A stretch of DNA of 64,000 nt from an uncultured Tenacibaculum sp. (GCA_947498055.1 CANMJA010000006.1:120777-184776), one strand, 5' to 3'; counted from the first letter of the stretch, positions 9,191 through 17,992 are shown. Numbers and translations: made by a program. Notes: generated by a model not told the origin, from the sequence alone.

Positions 9191-10525
9191 ATGAATGCAG
9201 AAAAAAAAGTAGCTTTTTACACCCTAGGTTGTAAACTTAACTTCTCTGAAACTTCAACAATTGCTCGTAATTTTGTAAATGAAGGTTTTCATAGAGTGGA
9301 GTTTGAAGAGAAAGCAGATATTTATGTGATAAATACTTGCTCTGTTACTGAAAATGCAGATAAACGTTTTAAATCTATCGTAAAATCTGCCTTAAAGATA
9401 AATCCTGAAGCTTTTTTAATTGGAATTGGTTGTTATGCGCAATTAAAACCAGAAGAGTTGGCTTCGGTAGATGGTGTAGATTTAGTATTAGGAGCTACCG
9501 AAAAATTTAATGTTACTAGTTATATAAATGATTTAACAAAGAATACTACTGGAGAAGTACATTCTTGTGAAATTGAAGATGCTGATTTTTATGTTGGTTC
9601 TTATTCTATTGGAGATAGAACTCGTGCATTTTTAAAAGTACAAGATGGTTGCGATTACAAATGTACCTATTGTACCATACCTTTAGCTAGAGGGATTTCT
9701 AGAAGTGATACTTTAGAAAATGTTTTAAAAAATGCTGCTGAAATTTCGAATAAAGGTATTAAAGAAATTGTGCTAACAGGAGTAAATATTGGTGATTATG
9801 GAAAAGGTGAATTTGGGAATAAAAAGCATGAACATACTTTTTTAGAACTGGTTAAAGAATTAGATAATGTAGAAGGAATCCATCGTTTACGAATATCTTC
9901 TATAGAGCCAAACTTATTAAAAGACGAAACCATTAATTTTGTTGCTGAATCGGAAACATTTGTTCCTCATTTTCATATTCCTCTTCAATCTGGTAGCGAT
10001 ACATTATTAAAAAAAATGAAACGTCGCTATTTACGAGAAACCTATACGAATAGAGTTCGTAGAATAAAAGAAGTGATGCCAAATGCTTGTATTGGTGTCG
10101 ATGTTATTGTTGGTTTTCCCGGAGAAACAGACGAACTTTTTTTAGAAACCTATAATTATTTATCTGAATTAGATATTTCTTATTTACATGTATTTACCTA
10201 TTCTGAAAGAGCAAATACAGAAGCTGCTAATATGGATGGTGTGGTACCTAAAAACATTCGAGCTAAACGCAGTAAAATGCTGCGAGGATTGTCTGTAAAA
10301 AAGCGTAGAGCTTTTTATGAAAGCCAACTTAAAAACACCTTAACTGTGTTATTTGAAAGTGAAAATAAGGAAGGATATATTCACGGGTTTACAGAAAACT
10401 ATGTAAAAGTAAAAACCCCTTGGAACCCTGATTTAATAAATACATTACATAAAGTAAAATTAACGAATATTGATGAAGATGGATTGGTTCGTTTTAACTT
10501 TGAACAAAAAATGGTTATTAATTAA
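9191..10525 (+). CDS. mtaB: tRNA (t6A37-C2) methylthiotransferase MtaB
   Basis: A 444-residue radical-SAM enzyme that converts N6-threonylcarbamoyladenosine at tRNA position 37 to its 2-methylthio form. The N-terminal UPF0004 domain carries three cluster cysteines (Cys14 in TLGCKLN, Cys50 in NTCSVT, Cys81 in GCYAQ). The radical-SAM motif is Cys154-Cys158-Cys161 (CDYKCTYC). The middle domain has the family's HFHIPLQSGSD and GVDVIVGFPGET, and a TRAM-like region ends the protein. I chose ATG 9191 rather than an upstream TTG at 9134 because the longer form would run into the divergent GNAT gene and past the promoter element. TLGCKLN favours MtaB over MiaB and RimO. The enzyme making its substrate group, Sua5, is encoded about 10 kb away. 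Confidence 0.95.
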   Translation: MNAEKKVAFYTLGCKLNFSETSTIARNFVNEGFHRVEFEEKADIYVINTCSVTENADKRFKSIVKSALKINPEAFLIGIGCYAQLKPEELASVDGVDLVLGATEKFNVTSYINDLTKNTTGEVHSCEIEDADFYVGSYSIGDRTRAFLKVQDGCDYKCTYCTIPLARGISRSDTLENVLKNAAEISNKGIKEIVLTGVNIGDYGKGEFGNKKHEHTFLELVKELDNVEGIHRLRISSIEPNLLKDETINFVAESETFVPHFHIPLQSGSDTLLKKMKRRYLRETYTNRVRRIKEVMPNACIGVDVIVGFPGETDELFLETYNYLSELDISYLHVFTYSERANTEAANMDGVVPKNIRAKRSKMLRGLSVKKRRAFYESQLKNTLTVLFESENKEGYIHGFTENYVKVKTPWNPDLINTLHKVKLTNIDEDGLVRFNFEQKMVIN

Positions 10526-10608
10526 ATTGTAACTCCTATATTTAATAATTGAATATATAATTATACTTATTATATCAAAAATTTAAATCAATTTTGAAAA
10601 ACTATACA

Positions 10609-11364
10609 ATGAAAACATTCTGTATCTCTCTTTTTTTATTAGCACTAAGTTGTGGTGCTCCTAAAGATAAAATCGAAACAAAAAACGAAGAACCTAAAAA
10701 TACTCCTCCTAAAAAAACGAAAGAAATAGTACAACCAAAAGTAGAAAAAGCCGAAAATTTAATATTAGTAGTTTTAAAAAACCCTAAAGCAGCTAAAACG
10801 GCTAAAACTATGATTACCAATAGTGGTTTAAAATGGAAGAAAATGATCTTAGATGAAGCTACTTCTAAAATAGCTTTAATTGAAGTTCCGAAAGGGAAAA
10901 AAGATTTTTGGATAGAGCAATTTAAAAGTTATAATACCTTTAAAACTGTGATGAGTAATTCAAAAGAGAATGCTAATAAATTAGTTGAAAAAGAAAAAAA
11001 CACACTTATTTCTCTTCAAAAAACAAGCTGTATGGGAGATTGCCCTGTATACGATGTATTTATTGATAAAGAAGGAAATGTAATTTTTGAAGGAAAACAA
11101 TATGTTACTGAAAAAGGAGTTAAAGAATTTAAATTATCTGAAGAAGAATTTAAAACTTTACAAGAAAAATTAAAAGCGAATAATACTTCTTCTTTTAAAG
11201 AAACTTACGACAATCCTAAAATAATGGATTTAGGAAGTACTTATATTACTTTAAACGGAAAACAAATTCACATTCGTTTATGGAATAATGATGTACCAGA
11301 TTCGTTAATGGACATTCATGAATATTTAGAAGGAATGCTATTGAAAAGAAAATTATTTGAATAA
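10609..11364 (+). CDS. DUF6438-type lipoprotein
   Basis: A 251-residue lipoprotein: the lipobox ends at Cys15 (LALSCGA), followed by a Lys/Pro-rich linker (KNEEPKNTPPKKTK) that probably spans from the lipid anchor. A middle domain (about 50-110) precedes a C-terminal domain matching DUF6438: a CMGDCPVYDVFID start, then GNVIFEGKQYV, and a LNGKQIHIRLWN strand. DUF6438 has no established function; the paired Cys in CxxxC could be redox-active or metal-binding, which is inference. I prefer ATG 10609 over TTG 10594 because it places a normal signal peptide. It is 3 bp from the following hydrolase gene, so the two are likely co-transcribed. Confidence 0.8.
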   Translation: MKTFCISLFLLALSCGAPKDKIETKNEEPKNTPPKKTKEIVQPKVEKAENLILVVLKNPKAAKTAKTMITNSGLKWKKMILDEATSKIALIEVPKGKKDFWIEQFKSYNTFKTVMSNSKENANKLVEKEKNTLISLQKTSCMGDCPVYDVFIDKEGNVIFEGKQYVTEKGVKEFKLSEEEFKTLQEKLKANNTSSFKETYDNPKIMDLGSTYITLNGKQIHIRLWNNDVPDSLMDIHEYLEGMLLKRKLFE

Positions 11365-11367
11365 AAT

Positions 11368-12030
11368 ATGAAAGAAAAAAAACATTTATATTTTGTACCT
11401 GGGTTAGCTGCCAACACAAAAATATTTGAACATTTAGTTTTACCTGAAGATCTTTTTGAGCTACATTTTTTAGATTGGATATTACCTCTTTCTTTAGATG
11501 AATCTATAGAAAGTTATGCTAAAAGAATGTGTGAAAACATAGAGCATAAAAATGGCATACTAATTGGTGTTTCTTTTGGAGGAATTATGGCGCAAGAAAT
11601 GAGTAAGGTTATCGATTGTGAAAAAGTGATTATCATTTCTAGTATTAAAAGTAATCACGAATTACCAAATCGGTTAAAATTTGCACAAAAAACGAAAGCT
11701 TATAAATTATTTCCGACCAAAGTAGTACAAAATTTAGAAGATTATGAACATCTTTTTTGGGGAGATTATCTAAAAAAAAGAGCCGAATTATATAAAATGT
11801 ATTTATCTATTAGAAATGCAAATTATCTTCGATGGTCGATACATAATTTATTAAATTGGGAACAAGATTATGAATTAGAAGATATTTTACATATTCATGG
11901 TACTAAAGATGAGATTTTTCCTTTTAAACACATAAAGAATTCTATTGAAATTAAAAATGGAACTCATATTATGATTTTAAATAAAGCTAAAACTATTTCT
12001 AAGATTTTAGAGCAACATTGTAATAATTAA
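11368..12030 (+). CDS. Alpha/beta hydrolase fold protein
   Basis: A 220-residue cytoplasmic protein with an alpha/beta-hydrolase core: FVPGLAANTKIF supplies the oxyanion region, GVSFGGIMAQE the nucleophile elbow (Ser in GxSxG), HGTKDEIFPF the acid-loop Asp, and NGTHIMIL the catalytic His. The protein is short, with almost no cap domain. Esterase, thioesterase or lyase activity cannot be distinguished. It follows the DUF6438 gene by 3 bp and precedes the transglycosylase gene by 20 bp, so these three may form an operon. Confidence 0.85.
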   Translation: MKEKKHLYFVPGLAANTKIFEHLVLPEDLFELHFLDWILPLSLDESIESYAKRMCENIEHKNGILIGVSFGGIMAQEMSKVIDCEKVIIISSIKSNHELPNRLKFAQKTKAYKLFPTKVVQNLEDYEHLFWGDYLKKRAELYKMYLSIRNANYLRWSIHNLLNWEQDYELEDILHIHGTKDEIFPFKHIKNSIEIKNGTHIMILNKAKTISKILEQHCNN

Positions 12031-12050
12031 ATAAAAAAAGCAAAAAACAT

Positions 12051-12995
12051 ATGAAAACATTTTTTTTACGTGCATTAATGGTGGCGAGCCTTCTAATTTT
12101 TAGTTTTTTGCTTCTTAATTTAGCAAAACCTCAAAATAATGTAATTCAAAAAACTAATTTAATAGAGAAAGACACTAGTATTGTAACTAAAAATGTTAGT
12201 GATTCCTATGAAGTAAAAGCTGTTAAATTACCTAGTTATATTGAATTTGCTGGAGAAAAAGTTCCTCTTAGTAAAGCGGATGTTCGTGAGCGTTTAGATA
12301 GAGAATTATTGGTAAACACTTATTGGCAATCTAACGGTTTACTGTTAATGAAAAGAGCCAACAAGTTTTTTCCTTTAATAGAACCTTTATTAAAAGAATA
12401 TAATTTACCAGACGATTTTAAGTATTTATGTGTAGCTGAAAGTGCTTTAATACAAGTTCCTTCATACAAAGGTGCTGCCGGATATTGGCATTTTATGCCA
12501 AAAACAGGAAAAGAATATGGTTTAGAAGTAAATAAAAATGTAGACGAACGATATAATTTAAAGTTATCTACTAAGGTTGCTGCTGAATATCTAAAAAGAG
12601 CAAAAGCGAAATTTGGTAGTTGGACTTTAGCTACTGCTGCTTATAATGCTGGTAATGGACGAATATCTCAACGTTTGCGTGAGCAAAAGGTATCTAGTTA
12701 TTATGATTTATTATTAAATCCAGAAACTGGTAGATATGTTTTTCGAATATTAGCCCTAAAAGAAATCATGTCAAACCCAAAAAAATATGGTTTTATTTAC
12801 GATCAAGAAGATTTATATACATATCCTGAAGTAAGAGAAATTATTATTGATTCTCCTATAGAAGATTTAGCAGATTTTGCCAAAAAATATAATACTACTT
12901 ATAAAGAATTAAAAATTGTAAATCCTTGGTTACGAGAAACTAACTTAAATAATAGTACCAAAAAAGAATATCGTATAAAGATTCCTATAAATTAA
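12051..12995 (+). CDS. Lytic transglycosylase (SLT/MltD-like)
   Basis: A 314-residue exported murein transglycosylase. One N-terminal hydrophobic segment (about 5-25) is a signal anchor. The SLT domain spans about 100-230: catalytic Glu130 in CVAESAL, then GAAGYWHFMPKTGKEYGL and TAAYNAGNGRI, which are the goose-lysozyme-like motifs of MltD and MltC enzymes. The C-terminal ~50 residues resemble one LysM-like peptidoglycan-binding repeat (LADFAKKYNTTYKELKIVNPW). It cleaves glycan strands to 1,6-anhydro ends during wall remodelling. A strong terminator follows directly. Confidence 0.92.
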   Translation: MKTFFLRALMVASLLIFSFLLLNLAKPQNNVIQKTNLIEKDTSIVTKNVSDSYEVKAVKLPSYIEFAGEKVPLSKADVRERLDRELLVNTYWQSNGLLLMKRANKFFPLIEPLLKEYNLPDDFKYLCVAESALIQVPSYKGAAGYWHFMPKTGKEYGLEVNKNVDERYNLKLSTKVAAEYLKRAKAKFGSWTLATAAYNAGNGRISQRLREQKVSSYYDLLLNPETGRYVFRILALKEIMSNPKKYGFIYDQEDLYTYPEVREIIIDSPIEDLADFAKKYNTTYKELKIVNPWLRETNLNNSTKKEYRIKIPIN

Positions 12996-13016
12996 AAAAT
13001 GAATTGTAACAAAAAG

Positions 13017-13048
13017 AGGAGCTAATTTTTAATTAAGCTCCTTTTTTT
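13017..13048 (+). terminator. Terminator after the transglycosylase gene
   Basis: The stem AGGAGCT (13017-13023) pairs with AGCTCCT (13036-13042), has an AT-rich loop that can extend the pairing, and ends in a run of T. Confidence 0.85.
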
Positions 13049-13162
13049 GTGTATTTTACAAACTACAATAGTTTTAGTTCGTGTATGTCAGCTAGAATGT
13101 TTTTTTATTAAGTGATCACGAAAAAAATGCATTGGTAAATCGTTAGATTATTTAACCTAATT

Positions 13163-13324
13163 TCGATATGAGAATTTTAATTTTTTAAATTGTTCATTTA
13201 AAGTGATTTTCGATAGAAAATTGTATAGAGAAAGACAATTTAAAAAACGAAAAACAGGTTTCTCAATATTAAATTCTTTCAGAATTTTACTCGAACTGAC
13301 CTGTTTTTCTTACATCGAATTCAC
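13163..13324 (+). repeat. Dispersed MITE-like repeat, copy B
   Basis: This is the partner of 2661-2820 in opposite orientation; most blocks are identical and the differences are mainly single-base changes. Its right end reads CTTACATCGAATTCAC and its left end, reverse-complemented, reads CTCATATCGAAATT, which fits degenerate terminal inverted repeats. It lies directly beyond a terminator, in a gap with no gene. Confidence 0.75.
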
Positions 13325-13372
13325 ATTATTTACAATAAATTATTATTTAAAAAATTTATAAAACAACATATT

Positions 13373-13744
13373 ATGCTTTTAATTCTAAAAATACTTATCG
13401 GTTTTATTGCCTTATTACATATTTATTTTTTATGGTTTGAAATGTTTGCTTGGGAAACGAAAGGAAGAAAAGTTTTTAGAAATTTTCCAGATGATTTATT
13501 TCCAAAAACAAAAATATTAGCTGCAAATCAAGGTTTATATAATGGCTTTTTAGCTGCTGGTTTAATTTGGACTTTTTTTATAGAAAACATGGAATGGAAA
13601 ACTAATATTTCTTTATTTTTCTTGGGGTGTGTTAGTATAGCTGGAATTTATGGAGCATTAACAGCTTCTAAGAAAATTTTCTTTGTACAAGCTTTACCTG
13701 CAATTATTGCTATAATACTAATTCTATTAATTCGTTTTCAATAA
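13373..13744 (+). CDS. DUF1304 family membrane protein
   Basis: A 123-residue inner-membrane protein with four predicted helices. The N-terminal block GFIALLHIYFLWFEMFAW and the following NQGLYNGFLAAGLIW are the conserved features of DUF1304 (YqjF-like small membrane proteins), including a conserved Asn-Gln-Gly-x-Tyr-Asn. No biochemical role is established for the family. It stands alone and converges on the DUF1569 gene with only 7 bp between the stops, with no obvious terminator hairpin there. Confidence 0.85.
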   Translation: MLLILKILIGFIALLHIYFLWFEMFAWETKGRKVFRNFPDDLFPKTKILAANQGLYNGFLAAGLIWTFFIENMEWKTNISLFFLGCVSIAGIYGALTASKKIFFVQALPAIIAIILILLIRFQ

Positions 13745-13751
13745 AATATTT

Positions 13752-14204
13752 CTAAACTCTAAACTGATTTAAGTGATGATCTAAATGTTTATAAAATAAA
13801 TTATTCCATTCTTCTTTTGTTAATTTACCAAGAGAGTGCGATTCTTTACCGTTAAAATGCTCTTCTCCTAATTCTTGTGTTTTCACAATGCAATCGACTA
13901 GTTTTTGTTTTTCAATTTCAAAGTCACGTGTATCTGTAATCAAAAATTGTGGAGCAGTTCTTCCATTTTTAGCATAAGGTTTTTCAGACACCACTTGTTT
14001 TTTAACAAAAGTTTTTAGCATAAATCTCACAAAGGCATTCGGTTTCGGAAATTTATCTGTATATACTCCTTCATAAGCTACTGCGCAATGAGCTAACATT
14101 TGTGCAACATTCATTTTTCCCCAAGTTGGTTGGGTTTCTACTGTTAAGTTATTAATTCTACCAATAACCTCTTCTGTAATTTGCTTTGTAAAAATGTTTT
14201 TCAT
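13752..14204 (-). CDS. DUF1569 family protein (DinB-like four-helix fold)
   Basis: A 150-residue cytoplasmic protein. WGKMNVAQMLAHCAVAYEG near residue 30-48 and the final YKHLDHHLNQFRV carry the His residues that in DinB-like folds bind a divalent metal; the overall pattern fits DUF1569. Members of the wider superfamily include thiol-dependent transferases, but a reaction cannot be inferred. It follows holA by 17 bp on the same strand and is probably its operon partner. Confidence 0.8.
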   Translation of the reverse strand: MKNIFTKQITEEVIGRINNLTVETQPTWGKMNVAQMLAHCAVAYEGVYTDKFPKPNAFVRFMLKTFVKKQVVSEKPYAKNGRTAPQFLITDTRDFEIEKQKLVDCIVKTQELGEEHFNGKESHSLGKLTKEEWNNLFYKHLDHHLNQFRV

Positions 14205-14221
14205 TTTTTATAAAGTTTGAA

Positions 14222-15223
14222 TTAATGCAATATTTTAAATAGTAATTCTTTCAAAATATCTTCTTGAGATAGATTTGCTCCTACTCCTTTACTTTTCACA
14301 TCTGCATCTCTTAAAAAACCTATTATTTGAGATACTTTTCGCATCGGATAGTTTTTAGAAGCTAGTACATAATCATCCACAAAATAAGGACTCACTCCTA
14401 AAGTTCTTGCTACAGATGCTTTCGATTTATCTTTTAAGCCATGGTAAGATAGTAATTGTGTGAAAAAGCTATTTAATAATGATATCGTCATTACTAAAGG
14501 ATTTTTTTTAGGGTTCTGACTAAAATATATGATAATTCTATTCGCTTTTACAACATCTTTATTTCCAACAGATTTACGCAATTCAAAATTATTGAAGTCT
14601 TTAGAAATACCTATATTCTCTTCTATATGATTTGGCGATATGATGGTTTCTTTTGGTAGTACAGAAATAAGTTTATCTAATTCATTACTTATTTTACTTA
14701 AATCTGTTCCCAAAAACTCCACTAACATTTGTGCTGCTTTAGGTTCAATGGTGTATTTTTTTCCGCCTAAAACACGCCTAATCCAATCTCCAACTTGATT
14801 TTCATATAATTTTTTACTTTCAAAAATTACTCCTTTTTTTGCAATAGCCTTATATACTTTTTTTCTTTTATCTAACTTCTTGTATTTATAATTAAGAACT
14901 AAGATGGTGGAAGGTTGTGGATTTTCGACATAACTCTCCAATTTATCTATTGTTCTATTTAAATCTTGTGCCTCTTTTACAATAATTACTTGATGTTCTG
15001 CCATCATAGGGAATCGTTTTGCTGAAGCTACAATTTCATCTACAGACACATCTCTACCATACATTACTGTTTGATTAAATCCTTTTTCAGATTCTTCTAA
15101 CACATTATTTTCTATATAATTAGAAATTTGATCGATATAATAAGGTTCTTCTCCCATTAAAAAATAAATAGGTTTAAAATTTCCATTTTTAATATCGTCT
15201 ACAATTTGCTTTACCTCGTTCAT
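14222..15223 (-). CDS. holA: DNA polymerase III subunit delta (clamp loader)
   Basis: A 333-residue protein of the clamp-loader complex that opens the sliding clamp. The N-terminal block FKPIYFLMGEEPYYIDQI is the HolA signature (degenerate P-loop-like region), followed by MMAEHQVIIVKEAQDL and later the EENIGISKDFNNFELRKSV and NPKKNPLVMTISLLNSFF blocks typical of Bacteroidota delta subunits. I start at ATG 15223 (MNEVKQIVDDI); a longer frame starting at 15289 would overlap the divergent gene and adds a tail that does not look like HolA. It leads a two-gene operon with DUF1569. Confidence 0.92.
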   Translation of the reverse strand: MNEVKQIVDDIKNGNFKPIYFLMGEEPYYIDQISNYIENNVLEESEKGFNQTVMYGRDVSVDEIVASAKRFPMMAEHQVIIVKEAQDLNRTIDKLESYVENPQPSTILVLNYKYKKLDKRKKVYKAIAKKGVIFESKKLYENQVGDWIRRVLGGKKYTIEPKAAQMLVEFLGTDLSKISNELDKLISVLPKETIISPNHIEENIGISKDFNNFELRKSVGNKDVVKANRIIIYFSQNPKKNPLVMTISLLNSFFTQLLSYHGLKDKSKASVARTLGVSPYFVDDYVLASKNYPMRKVSQIIGFLRDADVKSKGVGANLSQEDILKELLFKILH

Positions 15224-15252
15224 TATTCTAATTAAATAACGGAAGGATTTAG

Positions 15253-15260
15253 TATTTTTG
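15253..15260 (+). promoter_or_regulatory. -7 element four bases from a start codon
   Basis: TATTTTTG is followed by only AATA before the ATG of the HsdR-N-like gene, a spacing that would place the transcription start at or next to the start codon. Confidence 0.6.
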
Positions 15261-15264
15261 AATA

Positions 15265-15717
15265 ATGCAAAAACTAAATCTTCCAACATATTCTTTCAAA
15301 ATCAAAAATAGTGAAAAACACACCCTTATTTTTGATGAATTAAGAAAAAAATATCTTGTATTAACTCCAGAAGAATGGGTACGCCAACATTTTGTGAAGT
15401 TTTTAGTTACTGAAAAAAAATATCCTATTTCTCTTATTGCTATTGAAAAACAACTGACTATTAATAATTTAAAAAAAAGAAGTGATATTTTAATTTTTTC
15501 ATCAGACGGAACGCCTCATATTATTGTTGAATGCAAAGCTCCTAGTATTAAAATAACACAAGATACATTTGATCAAATTGCTAGATATAATTTAAAATTA
15601 AACGCTAATTATTTAATAGTAACTAATGGTTTAGAGCACTATACTTGTATCTTAGATCAAGAAAAAGAGTCTTATATTTTTTTAAAAAATATACCTAGTT
15701 ATAAAAAGTATAATTAA
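15265..15717 (+). CDS. HsdR N-terminal-like nuclease-fold protein
   Basis: A 150-residue stand-alone protein matching the type I restriction HsdR N-terminal domain (HSDR_N_2). The PD-(D/E)xK-type active-site residues are visible: Asp74 in KRSDILIF, then Glu89 and Lys91 in IIVECKAP. The N-terminal LTPEEWVRQHFVKFLV is the usual helix of this family. No helicase, specificity or methylase gene is nearby, so this is not a restriction system. Stand-alone members divergent from holA are common in Bacteroidota (general knowledge), which suggests a housekeeping DNA role, but none is established. Transcription is probably leaderless. Confidence 0.85.
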   Translation: MQKLNLPTYSFKIKNSEKHTLIFDELRKKYLVLTPEEWVRQHFVKFLVTEKKYPISLIAIEKQLTINNLKKRSDILIFSSDGTPHIIVECKAPSIKITQDTFDQIARYNLKLNANYLIVTNGLEHYTCILDQEKESYIFLKNIPSYKKYN

Positions 15718-15879
15718 ATCTCTATTTTTTAATCTCCATCGTTATCTGTAAAAGTAATAGTTATATAGAGAAAGTTAAGTTAATCGTAGATTATATCTAT
15801 TATAAATGATCTAGATATTAAATAGTACCTTTACTTAAAAATAATTGTTTTTTTATTTTTAATAATTTATAAACTAAAA

Positions 15880-16809
15880 ATGAAACAAATAAAAATAATT
15901 ATCATTTCATATTTATACTTTTTTCTTTGTCCAAATACTTTCTGTCAATCAAAAATATATTTTGATAAAGATTGGAAAGTATCTGAGAAAGAAAATGCTC
16001 ATTTTTATAGAATTATCAATAAAAAAAATGACTCTCTTTTTTATGTAAAAGATTTTTACATAAATAATGTATTACAAATGGATGGTCATTATTCTAATAT
16101 TAAAAAAGAGGTTTTTGAAGGTCCTATTAATTGGTATGATGAAAATGGTAAAATAACCAAATCTTCCACTTATAAAAAAGGAATATTACATGGTATAACT
16201 ACTGTGTATTTGGATGATGGAAAAATAGATTATACCAACGAATATAAAAATGGTAAGGTATACGAAGGATTGGATATTGGTTTCACTGAAAAACGTATTT
16301 ATAAAAAAGGGAAATTAGTAAAGAAAATAAAACACAACCCACCAAACAGTCTTTATGTTTTATCGACAACAGTATATGGAGCAGAAAGAGATAGCGTGTA
16401 TTGGTTTACTAGTAAAGGAAAGAAAATAGGATTTGGCATATATAAAAACCACACTATTCAAGACGGCTTAGAGGTTATTAATGGCTTTTCAAATACTTTT
16501 TTCACCAATTATATAAAAGGTAAAAAAAATGGAATTCATAAAGTTATTGACAGCGAAGGCACTCTAGTGTCTCAAAAACTATTTAAAAACGACCAACTCA
16601 TATCAGATAAAACGCCACATCCAATAACTGGTGAAATAATTACATGCTTTTATAAAAATAATAAAGCTTTTGAGGGGCGTTTTTTTGAATATAACCCCAT
16701 TTATAATTACTATGATGAACATATATTTAAAAAAGGAAAACAAGTTAAAAAAAACCGTTATGTAAAAGAAAACGGCAAACTAAAACTATCAAAAACTTCT
16801 TTTAAGTAA
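15880..16809 (+). CDS. Exported MORN/YwqK-like repeat protein
   Basis: A 309-residue protein with a signal peptide (1-22, ending FCQ). The body carries degenerate MORN-type repeats of the YwqK kind: GPINWYDENGKITKSSTYKKGILHG, VYLDDGKIDYTNEYKNGK and others, each a short beta hairpin with Gly-Lys turns. Such proteins are often annotated as YwqK family antitoxin-like in Bacteroidota, but that name carries no proven function here and there is no toxin gene beside it. Location would be periplasm or cell surface. It stands alone. Confidence 0.7.
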   Translation: MKQIKIIIISYLYFFLCPNTFCQSKIYFDKDWKVSEKENAHFYRIINKKNDSLFYVKDFYINNVLQMDGHYSNIKKEVFEGPINWYDENGKITKSSTYKKGILHGITTVYLDDGKIDYTNEYKNGKVYEGLDIGFTEKRIYKKGKLVKKIKHNPPNSLYVLSTTVYGAERDSVYWFTSKGKKIGFGIYKNHTIQDGLEVINGFSNTFFTNYIKGKKNGIHKVIDSEGTLVSQKLFKNDQLISDKTPHPITGEIITCFYKNNKAFEGRFFEYNPIYNYYDEHIFKKGKQVKKNRYVKENGKLKLSKTSFK

Positions 16810-16937
16810 ATACTACTATTTTAATAGAGATTGTTAGCTAAAAATAAAACCTAACATTATTAGGTTATAAAAATTTATTTCCTCTCTTTATTTTAAAATT
16901 TAGTAATTCTTTACATTTTAAAATCATTTTTATAATG

Positions 16938-16945
16938 TAAGTTTG
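16938..16945 (+). promoter_or_regulatory. -7 element five bases from a TTG start
   Basis: TAAGTTTG matches TAnnTTTG and is followed by CCTCC and then the TTG start of the glycosyltransferase gene, again a spacing that suggests a leaderless message. Confidence 0.55.
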
Positions 16946-16950
16946 CCTCC

Positions 16951-17949
16951 TTGAAAACTGCAATAGTCATATTAAACTGGAATGGTAAAAAATTATTAGA
17001 ACAATTTTTACCTTCTATCGTTGATTTTAGTTCGGAAATAGCGGAAATATATGTAGCTGATAATGCTTCTACCGATGCTTCTATAACTTTTATTAAACAA
17101 CACTATCCTTCTGTAAAAATTGTAATTAACAAGGAAAATGGTGGTTATGCTAAAGGATATAACGATGCTTTAAAACATATTGAAGCGGATATTTTTTGTT
17201 TAATTAATTCAGATATTGAAGTTACTAGAAATTGGCTACCTCCTATTTTATCTATTTTTGAAAAAGAGAAGAATACTGCTATTATACAACCAAAAATATT
17301 AGACTATAAAGATAAAAGTAAGTTTGAATACGCTGGTGCTGGTGGAGGATTTGTAGATTTTTTAGGATACCCTTATTGTCGCGGTCGGCTTTTTAATTTT
17401 TTAGAAGAAGATAGAGGTCAGTTTAATGATATTATAGATATTTTTTGGGCTTCTGGTGCTTGTTTTTTTATTAGAAGCGACGTTTTTAATAAACTTGAAG
17501 GATTTGATGAAGATTATTTTGCACATCAAGAAGAAATTGATCTTTGCTGGAGAACACAAAATGAAGGTTTTGGTATAAAATATGTTGGTACTTCCACAGT
17601 GTATCATGTAGGTGGTGCTACCTTACAAGAGTCTAATCCACATAAAACATATCTTAATTTTAGAAATAGTTTATTTACTATTCTTAAAAATATTCCTAAA
17701 AAACACTTACTTCTTGTTATTTTCTTTAGATTGATATTAGATGGCATTGCAGGTTTAAAATTCGCCTTAGAATTAAGACCAATTCATACTTGGTCTATTC
17801 TTAAAGCCCATCTTAGTTTTTATAAAAACCTTTTTTCGTTTATTAAAAAAAGACGTAAATTACAACGAAAAGCTAACTACAATATTCATACTTCTGTGGT
17901 ATGGCAATATTTTATTTTAAAAAGAAAAAGGTTTAAAGAGTTACAATAA
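16951..17949 (+). CDS. Family 2 glycosyltransferase (rhamnosyltransferase-like)
   Basis: A 332-residue GT-A enzyme. It opens with AIVILNWNGKKLLEQFLPS, has the nucleotide-binding VADNASTDASI, GGYAKGYNDAL and the NSDIEV version of the DxD metal site, then FWASGACFFIRSDVF and GFDEDYFAHQEEIDLCWR in the acceptor half. The pattern resembles WbbL-type rhamnosyltransferases that build cell-surface polysaccharides, but donor and acceptor are inference. The C-terminal 80 residues are basic with amphipathic helices that may touch the membrane. TTG is taken as the start because homology-bearing sequence begins at the second codon and no ATG is near. Confidence 0.9.
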   Translation: MKTAIVILNWNGKKLLEQFLPSIVDFSSEIAEIYVADNASTDASITFIKQHYPSVKIVINKENGGYAKGYNDALKHIEADIFCLINSDIEVTRNWLPPILSIFEKEKNTAIIQPKILDYKDKSKFEYAGAGGGFVDFLGYPYCRGRLFNFLEEDRGQFNDIIDIFWASGACFFIRSDVFNKLEGFDEDYFAHQEEIDLCWRTQNEGFGIKYVGTSTVYHVGGATLQESNPHKTYLNFRNSLFTILKNIPKKHLLLVIFFRLILDGIAGLKFALELRPIHTWSILKAHLSFYKNLFSFIKKRRKLQRKANYNIHTSVVWQYFILKRKRFKELQ

Positions 17950-17965
17950 CTTAAAAAAAACAAAA

Positions 17966-17992
17966 GCAAAGGGTTTTAAAAACCCCTTGTCT
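17966..17992. terminator. Terminator between converging genes
   Basis: CAAAGGGTTTT pairs with AAAACCCCTTG with one mismatch, between the stop of the glycosyltransferase and the stop of the GyrI-like gene. It is usable in both directions. Confidence 0.65.

Larger units (their letters stand above)
12996..13372. other. 377-bp intergenic region: terminator and MITE-like repeat
   Basis: No gene is supported. The stretch contains the transglycosylase terminator (13017-13048), a weak copy of the dispersed GATCACGAAAAAAAT-type motif (13110-13146) and repeat copy B (13163-13324). About 50 bp of AT-rich sequence precede the DUF1304 gene. Confidence 0.7.

Noticed and set aside
15224..15289. Longer HolA start at 15289
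   Set aside because: The added residues run over the divergent gene and do not resemble HolA; ATG 15223 fits the family.
15265..15717. Restriction-modification system
   Set aside because: Only the HsdR N-terminal-like domain is present, with no helicase, methylase or specificity gene nearby.
15880..16809. Toxin-antitoxin pair from the YwqK-like annotation
   Set aside because: No toxin gene is adjacent and the product is exported; the repeats are generic MORN-type.
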